DNA of 64,000 nucleotides from Caulobacter sp. SLTY (GTDB taxonomy: Bacteria > Pseudomonadota > Alphaproteobacteria > Caulobacterales > Caulobacteraceae). The stretch's first letter is position 1. The number at the start of each line of letters is the position of its first letter. The stretch covers positions 1 through 64,000 of the forward strand of contig NZ_JAAALA010000016.1 in NCBI RefSeq assembly GCF_009905535.1, given 5' to 3'. Made by a program: the position numbers and the translations under genes. Shown in pieces: positions 53,366-61,805 of the stretch. Under the pieces are notes generated by a model that worked only from the letters and a program-made list of their open reading frames with translations, was not told where the DNA came from and did no database searches.

Positions 53366-56101
53366 ATGCCGTTTCCCTCCATCATGCCCCTCACGTCACT
53401 GACCTCGCAGACGGGGCGTCAGATCAACGGCACGGCGGCGGGCGCAGAGTTCGGAGCCCAAGTCCTTCTGGAGGACTTCAATGGCGACGGATTCATCGAC
53501 CTGGCCGTGTCGGCGTCAGGCGTTAACGGCTATGCCGGCGCCGCCTATGTCATCTTCGGAACGGCTTCCGGAATCCCGACCAACATCGGCTTGGCCGACC
53601 TCAATGGGACCAACGGCTTCGTGGTCACCGGTCGCACGACCACCGCGTTCGGAGCCGCCCTGGCCGCCGGGGATGTGAACGGCGACGGGATCCAGGACCT
53701 GTTGATCAGCGGTTTTGGGAGCGACGGTCTCGCAACGGTGGTCTTCGGCCAAAGCGGCGCCGTGGCGGCGACCAGGGCCTACACGGTCTTTACGGGCGCC
53801 AACGGCTTCAACTTCAATCGCCAGGACGCAGGGTACGACGTCAGCGCCGGGGGCGACATCAATGGCGACGGGATCGATGATCTGGTGGTGAGCCACCACT
53901 CCTCCAACGCCGGCGGGGCTAGTTCGGGGGCCGCCTATGTCGTGTTTGGAAAGACCTCAGGCTGGGCTTCGACTGGGCCGTTGAGTGGCCTCGACGGCTC
54001 GAACGGCTTCCGAGTGGTGGGTTCGGGCGGCGATTTTCTCGGCCAGTCTCTTGAGGTCATGGATATCAATGGCGACGGCATCGACGACCTCCTGATGGGA
54101 GCGCCTGGCGCGGTCGCTGGCGCCGCCGACAGCGGCGCGGTCTACGTCGTCTACGGCAAGACCTCGGGATGGGCGGCCAGCCTGTCGGTGGGCGACCTGG
54201 ACGGCGTCAATGGCATGACGTTGACTACCAATCTGGCCGCCAACCTGGGCAGGGCCGTGACAAACCTCGGTGACATAAACGGTGACGGCCGAGAGGATGT
54301 CGGGATCATCAGCTCAAACACGACGACAAGCTACGTCCTGTACGGGCGGGCGAGCTCCGGTCCGTCGCTGCTGGCGCTCAACGCGCTCGATGGCTCTGAC
54401 GGGTTCCAGTTCACGAACGCCTACACGGCGTCGGACATCGTCAACGCGGGCGATGTCAACGGGGATGGCTATGACGATCTGTTGGTCGGCTCGGCACCCT
54501 TCGCGGGGAGTGCTTATGTGTTGTTCGGCAGCGCCGAGGGCTGGGCGGCCGTTGAGGATCTGCGCTCGCTGAATGGTCAGAACGGCTTTACAATCATCGG
54601 CGAGGCGAACGGTGACCTGATGGGCCGGAACGTGTCAGGCGGACATGACCTGAACGGCGACGGCCTTGACGATATCGTCATCGGTGCGCGAGGCCATGAC
54701 GCAGCCGGCTCGTTCTCGGGCGCGGCCTACATCATCTATGGCCAGCAGGGGAACATCAGCCGGACCGGCACGGCGGCGGCCGAGACCCTGACCGGCAATA
54801 TCGCCAACGACACCCTCAGCGGTCTGGACGGCAAGGACCTGCTCTACGGCCTCGCCGGGAACGACACCCTGCTCGGCGGCGCCGGCGGGGACCTGCTGGA
54901 CGGCGGCGCGGGGGCCGACGCAATGTCTGGCGGGACGGGGGATGATACCTACATCGTCGATGACGCCGGCGATCTCATCACCGAGCTGGGCGGTGAGGGC
55001 ATCGACCGGGTGCGGTCCACCGTGAGCGTCACCCTGGCCGCCAATGTCGACAACCTGAACCTGGAAGGCAGCGGCGACATCAATGGGACCGGCAACAGCC
55101 TGGTCAACCAGATCACCGGCAACAGCGGGGCCAACCGCATCCTGGCCGGCGGCGGCGCCGATCTGGTCAAGGGTGGCCTGGGCAATGACGACCTCAACGG
55201 CGAGGCCGGAGCCGACCATCTGCTCGGCGAGGGCGGCGCCGACACGCTGAACGGCGGAGATGACAACGACCGCCTGGACGGCGGCGCCGGAGATGACATA
55301 TTGAACGGCGGGGCAGGGCTCGACATCCTGGATGGCGGGGCCGACTCCGACACCCTCAACGGGGACGCGGGCGCCGACCAGCTTTCGGGCGGCGAGGGGG
55401 CCGACATCCTCAACGGCGGGGCGGACAATGACGTCCTTGACGGAGGCGCCGGCGCCGACAGCATGACCGGCGGGACCGGCGACGATACCTACACCGTCGA
55501 CAATGCCGGGGACACGGTGACGGAGCTTGCGGCACAGGGGACCGACCAGGTGCGGGCCGGGATCAGCGTCACCCTCTCCGACAATGTCGAAATCCTCATC
55601 CTGACCGGGGCCGGGGATCTGAACGGGACCGGCAACGGCCTGGCCAACACGCTGAACGGCAATAACGGCGCGAACACCCTGGACGGGCTGGGCGGCAATG
55701 ACCTGCTCAAGGGAGGCCTCGGCGCCGACACCCTGATCGGCGGCCTGGGCGCGGACATCCTGGTTGGCGGAGGCGGGGCGGACAGCTTTGTCGTGCGGCA
55801 GGAGTCGATCTACTCAAGCGCCAACCCCGCGGGCCGCGTCTTGGAAATCGACACCATCAGCGACTACGCCGCCGTCGAGAGCGACCGCATCGACCTGTCA
55901 GCGATCGACGCCATTGCCGGCGGCGCGGACGACGCCTTCCTGCTGGTCGGCGCCTTCAACGGCCAGGCCGGCCAGATGACGCTGTCCTTCGCGGGCGGCG
56001 TCACCAGCCTGTCGTTGGACGTGGATGGCGATGGCAGGGCGGACTATCTGATGAAGATCAACGGCAACGTCACCGGCCAGAGCGGCTCCTGGCTGCTCTG
56101 A
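53366..56101 (+). CDS. FG-GAP beta-propeller and RTX calcium-binding protein
   Basis: 911 aa. Residues ~25-470 contain seven FG-GAP repeats, each with a DxNGDGxxDL calcium loop (for example DVNGDGIQDLLIS, DINGDGIDDLLMGAPGA, DLNGDGLDDIVIGARG), a likely seven-blade propeller as in integrin alpha chains. Residues ~475-810 hold RTX nonapeptides (GGAGGDLLDGGAGADAM and similar) in two blocks with intervening strands. The C-terminal ~90 residues end in a folded cap with no Cys. No Sec signal, so type I secretion is expected. Extracellular adhesin or matrix protein by class. Confidence 0.9.
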   Translation: MPFPSIMPLTSLTSQTGRQINGTAAGAEFGAQVLLEDFNGDGFIDLAVSASGVNGYAGAAYVIFGTASGIPTNIGLADLNGTNGFVVTGRTTTAFGAALAAGDVNGDGIQDLLISGFGSDGLATVVFGQSGAVAATRAYTVFTGANGFNFNRQDAGYDVSAGGDINGDGIDDLVVSHHSSNAGGASSGAAYVVFGKTSGWASTGPLSGLDGSNGFRVVGSGGDFLGQSLEVMDINGDGIDDLLMGAPGAVAGAADSGAVYVVYGKTSGWAASLSVGDLDGVNGMTLTTNLAANLGRAVTNLGDINGDGREDVGIISSNTTTSYVLYGRASSGPSLLALNALDGSDGFQFTNAYTASDIVNAGDVNGDGYDDLLVGSAPFAGSAYVLFGSAEGWAAVEDLRSLNGQNGFTIIGEANGDLMGRNVSGGHDLNGDGLDDIVIGARGHDAAGSFSGAAYIIYGQQGNISRTGTAAAETLTGNIANDTLSGLDGKDLLYGLAGNDTLLGGAGGDLLDGGAGADAMSGGTGDDTYIVDDAGDLITELGGEGIDRVRSTVSVTLAANVDNLNLEGSGDINGTGNSLVNQITGNSGANRILAGGGADLVKGGLGNDDLNGEAGADHLLGEGGADTLNGGDDNDRLDGGAGDDILNGGAGLDILDGGADSDTLNGDAGADQLSGGEGADILNGGADNDVLDGGAGADSMTGGTGDDTYTVDNAGDTVTELAAQGTDQVRAGISVTLSDNVEILILTGAGDLNGTGNGLANTLNGNNGANTLDGLGGNDLLKGGLGADTLIGGLGADILVGGGGADSFVVRQESIYSSANPAGRVLEIDTISDYAAVESDRIDLSAIDAIAGGADDAFLLVGAFNGQAGQMTLSFAGGVTSLSLDVDGDGRADYLMKINGNVTGQSGSWLL

Positions 56102-56103
56102 CC

Positions 56104-56478
56104 TCAGGCGACCGGCTGGACGTCGGTAACCTTGTAGGCCAGCAATCGCCCGTCTTCGTCGGCGACCGAGACATATTCGCCGACCGCGAACCGGTGCTGA
56201 CCCAGCTTGTGGACGGCTTCGTCGTCGGTGTCCGTCTCTTCGTCATAGTCGAAGTACCAGTTGTCCCGGCGGCGGGCGAGGCGGCCGGTCGTAGCGTCTT
56301 CATCGGGGGCAAAGCGGCGGACGGTGCAGTCGGCCTTGGCCTTCTGGAAGGCGTCGAGATTGAGCATCCCGTCGTCCGTCAGGGGCGCGACGAGCGTGTA
56401 GCCCCGGTGGTCGTCTCCATCGGCGAACTCGGTGCCCGGATTGCGGGCAAGGCGCATGATGATGCGGGACAGGGTCAT
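56104..56478 (-). CDS. small conserved protein of unknown function
   Basis: 124 aa, no signal peptide. Begins MTLSRIIMRLARNPGTEFAD; middle part is acidic with two Cys-free predicted strands (RRDNWYFDYDEETDTDDEAV), ending in VGEYVSVADEDGRLLAYKVTDV. It resembles short uncharacterised alphaproteobacterial proteins and lies 25 bases after the universal stress protein stop on the same strand, so the two may be co-transcribed. Convergent with the RTX gene, two bases apart. Confidence 0.7.
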   Translation of the reverse strand: MTLSRIIMRLARNPGTEFADGDDHRGYTLVAPLTDDGMLNLDAFQKAKADCTVRRFAPDEDATTGRLARRRDNWYFDYDEETDTDDEAVHKLGQHRFAVGEYVSVADEDGRLLAYKVTDVQPVA

Positions 56479-56503
56479 GCCTGTTTCTCCAATGTTGGGG
56501 GCG

Positions 56504-57316
56504 CTAGTGGGACAGGAACAGCGACGGGCCGTCGTTGTTCAGCAGGGTGCGGGTGGTGCCGCCGAAGATGTATTCCTGCAGGCGCGGATGGCCGAAGGCG
56601 CCAGCGACAAGCAGGTTGGCGCCGAGGCGCTGGCAGGCGGCCAGCAACAGATGGGCCGCGTCGCCGCTTCCCGTGAGGGTCTCGACCTCGGCGGTCACGC
56701 CGCGAGCGGCGAAGAAGGCCTGCAGCCGACCACCATCGAAATTGCGAGAGGACGCATCGGGCGCGCAGAGAATGACGACCCGCCCGGCCTTTTCCAGAAG
56801 CGGGAGGGCGGTGCGGGCGGCCCGGCTGGCCTCCTTGCCGCCGTCCCAGGCGACGGCAACAGTCCCCCCCACCGTCAGGCCGGGCCGGGCGACGATGGTC
56901 GGGCGCTGTTCATCAGCGACGGTCTGCTGGAAGGCCTCGGCCAGGGGGCCACGCCCGCGCGCGGCCTCGTCGCCGAACACCACGACGTCCGACAGCCGGC
57001 CTTCCATGGACAGACCGGCCCAAACGGGCGTGTCCAGCGGCACGAAGCGGGCCTTGCCGTAGCCGCTGGCGGCGACTGCGGCCTCGGCGGCGCGGCGGCC
57101 CTCCGCGGCGGCCTCCTTAAGGCTGTCCATGGCGGTGATCTGCACCCCGCCCATGAACCCCTCGCCCATCCAGGGCATCAGGTCCGCGACGTCGGCCGGG
57201 GCGTGCACCGCCGCCAGCTCAGCGTCAAACGGCGCGGCGAGCGCGGCGCCGGCCGCCAGGACGGTCTCGTCGGCTGCGCCGCCCGACAGCGGCGCCATGA
57301 TACGGGCCCAGCTCAT
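56504..57316 (-). CDS. universal stress protein with two UspA domains
   Basis: 270 aa from the ATG at 57314-57316 with GGAGATAA upstream; the frame upstream is a shadow of another gene. Two UspA-like halves: residues 1-140 (MSWARIMAPLSGGAADE start, PTIVARPG) and 141-270 (GTVAVAWDGGKEASRAARTA, then GANLLVAGAFGHPRLQEYIFGGTTRTLL). The second half keeps the GxxGHxRxxxxxxGxxTxxLL ATP-binding pattern. Role in stress tolerance is by family. The downstream small gene may be part of the unit. Confidence 0.9.
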   Translation of the reverse strand: MSWARIMAPLSGGAADETVLAAGAALAAPFDAELAAVHAPADVADLMPWMGEGFMGGVQITAMDSLKEAAAEGRRAAEAAVAASGYGKARFVPLDTPVWAGLSMEGRLSDVVVFGDEAARGRGPLAEAFQQTVADEQRPTIVARPGLTVGGTVAVAWDGGKEASRAARTALPLLEKAGRVVILCAPDASSRNFDGGRLQAFFAARGVTAEVETLTGSGDAAHLLLAACQRLGANLLVAGAFGHPRLQEYIFGGTTRTLLNNDGPSLFLSH

Positions 57317-57433
57317 GAACTTATCTCCATGTTTGAACCAACGATTGTGGGGGATACCCCGTTCCGGTCGTTGATCTTTGTCAAGCGATGCTCCAGTTGA
57401 ACCGTCCGATTGTCGAGCCAGGGGAACTACGCA

Positions 57434-58057
57434 TTGGCCAAGGGGACGCGCAGCAAAGAACCACCCAGAGCCTGGCAGCGCATGCTGTCCGGCCGCCGGC
57501 TGGACCTGCTCGATCCTTCGCCCATGGATATCGAGATCGAAGACATCGCCCACGGCCTGGCCCGCGTGGCCCGTTGGAACGGCCAGACGATCGGCGAGCA
57601 CGGATTCTCGGTGGCCCAGCACAGTCTGGTCGTCGAGGAAATCGCCCACTACATCGACCCGAGCCTGGAACCGAAATGGCGGCTGGCCGCCCTGCTCCAT
57701 GACGCGTCCGAGTATGTGATCGGTGACATGATCAGCCCGTTCAAGGCGGCGCTGGGCGTGTCCTACAAGGACTTCGAGGAGCGGCTGGAGCACGCCATCC
57801 ACGCTCGCTTCGGCCTGCCTGCGAAGACGCCGCTGGCCATCAAGAAGCTGTTGAAACAGGCCGACCGCGCCTGCGCCTATTTCGAAGCCACCCAGCTGGC
57901 CGGCTTCACGGTCGAGGAGAGCCTGGGCTTCTTTGGCGCGCCGCCGAACGGCTACCAGCTGACGATCCGGCCCGAGCCGCCCAGCGTCGCCCAGGCCCAC
58001 TACGTCGCTCGGTTCCACGCCCTGTCGGAGGCCGCCGGCTTCGAGCGCAAGGCATGA
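57434..58057 (+). CDS. HD-domain phosphohydrolase (YfbR-like)
   Basis: 207 aa from the TTG at 57434 with AGGGGA upstream; an upstream TTG at 57410 would add eight residues. HD motifs: VARWNGQTIGEHGFSVAQHSLVV gives two His, LLHDASEYVIGDM the His-Asp pair, and KQADRACAY the late Asp. This is the deoxynucleotide 5'-nucleotidase (YfbR) type fold, so the likely role is hydrolysis of nucleoside monophosphates. Its stop overlaps the next start in an ATGA, so it is coupled to the phosphatase gene. Confidence 0.85.
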   Translation: MAKGTRSKEPPRAWQRMLSGRRLDLLDPSPMDIEIEDIAHGLARVARWNGQTIGEHGFSVAQHSLVVEEIAHYIDPSLEPKWRLAALLHDASEYVIGDMISPFKAALGVSYKDFEERLEHAIHARFGLPAKTPLAIKKLLKQADRACAYFEATQLAGFTVEESLGFFGAPPNGYQLTIRPEPPSVAQAHYVARFHALSEAAGFERKA

Positions 58058-58566
58058 CCCTGATCGTCAGCCCGCTGCGCGACGCGCCGACGGTGATCAA
58101 GTGGAAGAAGCCTTCCCATGTGATCACCCTCCTCGAGGAAGGGCTGATGAGCCAGGCGCCGCGAGCGCTCTATCCCGACCACCACCTGAAGCTCAGCGTG
58201 CATGACATCTGGGAGGCCGCCGATGGCGAGACCCTGCCCGATGAGGGCCTGGTGCGGAAGATCCTCGACTTCGCCGAGGGCTGGGTGACCCTCGATCCAA
58301 TGCTGGTGCATTGCTGGGCGGGGGTCAGCCGCTCGACAGCCGCCGCCTATCTGATCGCCTGCGCCCGCAACCCCGATGCGTCGGAGGCGGCGATCGCGCA
58401 GGCTCTGCGTAAGGCATCCCCGGGCGCGACCCCGAACCCGCTGATCGTGGCGCTGGCCGACGATGTCTTGGGGCGTGGCGGACGGATGGTGGACGCGGTG
58501 CGGGCGATCGGGCGCGGAACCTATGTCTATCCGGGCGCCCCGTTCGAGATGCCGTCGCGGTTCTAG
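58054..58566 (+). CDS. protein tyrosine/dual-specificity-like phosphatase
   Basis: 170 aa. The active-site signature HCWAGVSRST gives Cys87 and Arg93 (CX5R), and HDI at Asp51 is a candidate general acid. Short length fits a small bacterial PTP-like enzyme of the type acting on phosphotyrosine or a phosphorylated small molecule. Middle member of an apparent three-gene unit with an HD phosphohydrolase and an NrtR-like regulator, which suggests a nucleotide-related role; inference only. Confidence 0.85.
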   Translation: MTLIVSPLRDAPTVIKWKKPSHVITLLEEGLMSQAPRALYPDHHLKLSVHDIWEAADGETLPDEGLVRKILDFAEGWVTLDPMLVHCWAGVSRSTAAAYLIACARNPDASEAAIAQALRKASPGATPNPLIVALADDVLGRGGRMVDAVRAIGRGTYVYPGAPFEMPSRF

Positions 58567-58609
58567 GGTTCGCCTTCATACCCGTCCAAAAATCCTTTAT
58601 CCCCTGGCC

Positions 58610-59563
58610 ATGATCCTTTCCGTTGTCATTGGCCTGTCCGCTGTGATCGTCGCCATCCGCGACGGCGAGGCCGTTGTGCTGACGGTGCGGCCGGACCAGG
58701 CGGCGGGCCTGCCGTTCGGGCCTTTTGCGCCGGAGAAGGATCGGACATTCGAGCTGGCGTTGCGGGACTTCGTCTCCAGCCAGACCGGGTTCGAACTTGG
58801 CTACGTGGAACAGCTCTACACCTTCGGCGACCTGGGGCGGGACGCGCCGCGGGCCGAGGTCGGGGCCGGGCGGGCTCGGGTGGTCTCGGTGGGCTATCTG
58901 GCCCTAACCCCCTCGGCCAGCGGCAGCCTGGCGGCGGATACCGTCTGGGCCAGCTGGTCACGGTATTTTCCGTGGGAGGACTGGCGCAAGGGCCGCCCCG
59001 AACTGATCGACGAAGGGATCGCACCCGCCCTGATGGCCTGGGCCGGCAAGGATGCGGGCCGCGTTGCCCGCGCGCGCCTGGCGTTCGCGCTGGACGGTGC
59101 GCCTTGGAACGAGGAGCGGGTGCTGGAGCGCTATGAGCTGCTCTACGAGGCCGGCCTGGCGCCGGAAGCGGCCCGCGACGCCGCGCGCGCCGACGGCCGC
59201 GATCCGCCGGAGCCGGCGGCCATCTCGGCCGCCTTGGGCGAGCCGATGATCAGCGACCACCGGCGGATCCTGGCGACCGGCCTTGGCCGGCTGCGCGGCA
59301 AGCTGAAGTATCGGCCGGTGGTGTTCGAACTGATGCCGGCGGAGTTCACCCTGTCGGCGCTACAGCGGACGGTGGAGGCCATCGCCGGCATCCCCCTGCA
59401 CAAGCAAAACTTCCGCCGGGTGGTCGAGCGCACCGAACTGGTCGAGGGCCTGGGCCGGATGGACGCCGACACCGGCGGGCGGCCGGCCGAGCTCTTCCGC
59501 TATCGCCGGGAGGCGCTGCAGGCGCGACCGGCGCCGGGCTTGAGTTTGCCGGGGCGGGGTTAG
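58610..59563 (+). CDS. NrtR-like regulator with degenerate Nudix domain
   Basis: 317 aa from the ATG at 58610. N-terminal Nudix-like domain (to ~170) with GYVEQLYTFGDLGRD and VSVGYLALTP, as in NrtR transcription factors; C-terminal winged helix (~235-317) with FELMPAEFTLSALQRTVEAI and HKQNFRRVVERTELVEGLG. Family members repress NAD or sugar genes and sense ADP-ribose or related ligands. The Nudix helix reads RDFVSSQTG, so the two catalytic Glu residues (usual RxxVEEQTG) are both Ser (56, 57). It is therefore probably a non-catalytic sensor. Confidence 0.85.
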   Translation: MILSVVIGLSAVIVAIRDGEAVVLTVRPDQAAGLPFGPFAPEKDRTFELALRDFVSSQTGFELGYVEQLYTFGDLGRDAPRAEVGAGRARVVSVGYLALTPSASGSLAADTVWASWSRYFPWEDWRKGRPELIDEGIAPALMAWAGKDAGRVARARLAFALDGAPWNEERVLERYELLYEAGLAPEAARDAARADGRDPPEPAAISAALGEPMISDHRRILATGLGRLRGKLKYRPVVFELMPAEFTLSALQRTVEAIAGIPLHKQNFRRVVERTELVEGLGRMDADTGGRPAELFRYRREALQARPAPGLSLPGRG

Positions 59564-59567
59564 CGCT

Positions 59568-60512
59568 CTATTCCGCCGCCAGCGGGGGCGCCGGTTCCTT
59601 CGCCGCCTCTTGCCGCGCCAACCACTTCGCCTTCAGTGTCTTGGATGTCTCCCGCGAGCCGTCCGGGCTCCAGCCAGGCGGGCCGAACAGGTAGCCGAGC
59701 ACTTCGCGTGGCGAGCGGGCCGTCATCAGGTCCTTGCCGATGCCGATCCACTCGTGGAAGGCCACCCGCAGGATGTTGAAATCGCCCAGATTCTTCACCA
59801 GGCCGTAGCGCGGCGGCTCCTCGTCGGTCTCGGGGATGAAGGTGCCGAACAGCTTGTCCCAGATGATCAGGATGCCGGCGTAGTTGGCGTCGAGGTAGCG
59901 TGGGTTGCGGGCGTGGTGCACGCGGTGGTGGCTGGGGGTGTTGAACACCGCCTCGAACCAGCGCGGCATCTTCCCGATCGCCTCGGTATGGATCCAGTAC
60001 TGGTAGACGAGGCTGATCCCCTTCTGGATGGCGATCATCGCGGGGGGAAAGCCGATCAGCGCCAGCGGAAGCCACAGCAGCCAGGTGCCGGCGATCCCGC
60101 CGGTCCAGGTCTGACGCAGGGCGGTGGCCAGGTTGTAGTGCTGGCTGGAGTGGTGGTTGACGTGGCTGGCCCACCAGAACCGTCGCTCATGGCTGAGGCG
60201 GTGGAACCAGTAGTAGGTCAGATCCTCGAGGAAGAAAATCGCCACCCAGGCCCACCAGGCGGTCATCGGAATGTCGAAGATGCGGAACTGCCACACCCCC
60301 ACGACCGCCGCGATGACTACGGCGCCGGTCAGCAGGCCAGCGATGTTGCTGCCCAGACCCATCATCAGGGAGGTGGCGGTATCGCGCGGCTCATAGGCGG
60401 CCTTGGCCTTGCGCAGCCGGCCCAGAATGATCTCGCCGACAATGGTGATCACAAACAGGGGGATGGCCAGGGTGACCGGGTCAAAGGCCGGCTTGATGGG
60501 GTCGAGAGTCAT
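59568..60512 (-). CDS. sterol desaturase/fatty-acid hydroxylase family membrane protein
   Basis: 314 aa with four or more hydrophobic helices (residues ~15-90 and 140-180). The diiron His clusters are FHRLSHE (His104, His108), HVNHHSSQHYN (His117, 120, 121, 125) and HHRVHHARN near residue 200, all present. The family hydroxylates or desaturates lipid chains or carotenoids in the inner membrane. Start overlaps the upstream gene by four bases, so they are coupled. Confidence 0.9.
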   Translation of the reverse strand: MTLDPIKPAFDPVTLAIPLFVITIVGEIILGRLRKAKAAYEPRDTATSLMMGLGSNIAGLLTGAVVIAAVVGVWQFRIFDIPMTAWWAWVAIFFLEDLTYYWFHRLSHERRFWWASHVNHHSSQHYNLATALRQTWTGGIAGTWLLWLPLALIGFPPAMIAIQKGISLVYQYWIHTEAIGKMPRWFEAVFNTPSHHRVHHARNPRYLDANYAGILIIWDKLFGTFIPETDEEPPRYGLVKNLGDFNILRVAFHEWIGIGKDLMTARSPREVLGYLFGPPGWSPDGSRETSKTLKAKWLARQEAAKEPAPPLAAE

Positions 60513-60913
60513 GCGGCGAGGTCCCGCTCGTGTTCAGGCGGCCAGGGGTTCACCCCGCTGACGGCAAGGTCGAGGCGCGGGGCGCCGCTGTCGGCAGTAC
60601 GGATGCGCACCCGACCGCCACGGATCTCGCTCGCAAGGGCACGGTCCCACGGCAGGTCGCGCGAGACCCAGGAATCGCCCAGCCGGCCGATCACGAGCGC
60701 CAAGTCGCCGGACCGGGCGATGGCCCCTGCCCCATCAGCGGCCAACCAGACGGCGCCTACCGGATGGTCGGGGTATTCGACGGCGAGGATTTCCCGGGCG
60801 GCGGCTTCGTCGAGAGCCGGACAGGGCCTGGGGATTCGCGCCCAGGCGGCGATGCCGACCATCGCCGCGACGGCCACGGCCGACCCCAGCAACTGAATGA
60901 CGATGGCGTTCAA
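60509..60913 (-). CDS. small single-pass membrane protein of unknown function
   Basis: 134 aa if translation starts at the TTG at 60911-60913, which has GGAG seven bases upstream; a GTG at 60947-60949 would add twelve residues. One hydrophobic helix (residues ~3-25, IQLLGSAVAVAAMVGIAAW) is followed by a ~100-residue soluble domain, PALDEAAAREILAVEYPD onward, with no recognised motif. Its end overlaps the hydroxylase start by four bases. Likely a partner or accessory of that enzyme by coupling only. Confidence 0.65.
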   Translation of the reverse strand: MNAIVIQLLGSAVAVAAMVGIAAWARIPRPCPALDEAAAREILAVEYPDHPVGAVWLAADGAGAIARSGDLALVIGRLGDSWVSRDLPWDRALASEIRGGRVRIRTADSGAPRLDLAVSGVNPWPPEHERDLAA

Positions 60914-60971
60914 CCTGACGCTCCATTCCCCAAGGAATGGGAATTTCACCCTGCAGGCCCCGCCGTCAACG

Positions 60972-60998
60972 AAAAAGGCCCCCGCCAGGCGGGGGCCT
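60972..60998 (-). terminator. Rho-independent terminator of the small beta-barrel gene
   Basis: AGGCCCCCGCC/GGCGGGGGCCT is an 11-bp inverted repeat around a single A; with a minimal loop at least eight pairs remain. On the minus strand it is followed by TTTTT, about 30 bases after the stop of 61028-61552. Confidence 0.85.
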
Positions 60999-61027
60999 CT
61001 CGTCGCATCGGATGCGATCTTGGAAGC

Positions 61028-61552
61028 TTAGAACTTCCGGACGTAGCCGATACCCACCACGTCGGCATCCCCATCATCGCTGTCATGGCGGGTCACATCG
61101 ACGCGGATGCCGTCCTTCTCGGTGAAGAAGTACTGACCGCCGATGCCGTAGGCGACGCCGTCCACATCACCCGAGCCCGAAAGGCCAGGGATCGAGACGT
61201 CGAATTCCGACTTCGAGTAGCCGACGCGGGCGAAGATGTCCGCCTTCGGGGTCACCGGCAGGTAGCCGACCGCATAGACACCAGCCTGGTAGTTCAGGTC
61301 GACATTGGCGCGGGTCCCGGCAAAGCTGGTGGAGTCGTCGGACACGCCGGCCGACAGTTCGCCTTCGACACCGAGATACTGGCCGAAGCGGGCCCCGACG
61401 CGGCCCTGCACAGCGCCTAGATCAGCGCCTTCGGCGTTGATGAAGGCGCCACCGATCGTGCCGTAGCCGCTGGGGGTCATGTCCTGCGCCATGGCGGGCG
61501 CGGCAAAGCCGATAGCGGCGACGGAAGCGGCGGCAATCATGAGAGATTTCAT
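61028..61552 (-). CDS. small outer-membrane beta-barrel protein
   Basis: 174 aa. Signal peptide MKSLMIAAASVAAIGFAAPAMAQ. The mature part alternates strands of eight to ten residues (YGTIGGAFI, GAVQGRVGARFGQYLGVEGEL, ANVDLNYQAGVYAVGYL, DIFARVGYSKSEF, YGIGGQYFF) and ends in Phe (GIGYVRKF), an eight-strand OmpA/OmpW-like barrel. Probably outer-membrane stability or small-molecule permeation. Own terminator follows. Confidence 0.88.
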   Translation of the reverse strand: MKSLMIAAASVAAIGFAAPAMAQDMTPSGYGTIGGAFINAEGADLGAVQGRVGARFGQYLGVEGELSAGVSDDSTSFAGTRANVDLNYQAGVYAVGYLPVTPKADIFARVGYSKSEFDVSIPGLSGSGDVDGVAYGIGGQYFFTEKDGIRVDVTRHDSDDGDADVVGIGYVRKF

Positions 61553-61805
61553 TGTTTTATGTTCCTTAGTTCGTACCGTAGTTCAGAACCCCTCCTGCCC
61601 ATGGTTAGGTATGAACCAAACGCGGCCACGCAACGGCAGTTCAGGGTTTTGAATGCGGCAGGTGCGTGTCGTTGCGACCAAAGCACACACGCTGTTCTGC
61701 GAGCACGAAACGTCATCGGGGGTGACGGCGGCGGGTTAAGTGCTATCTAGCAACCCAGCAAAAATAGACGGTCCGGGATCGGATCGCGTCGGGGTTCGAA
61801 AGATC

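Noticed and set aside
54800-55780. Short repeated units suggestive of a CRISPR or tandem DNA repeat
   Set aside because: Period is about 27 bases, in frame, encoding RTX nonapeptides with variable third bases; no spacers or conserved DNA repeats.
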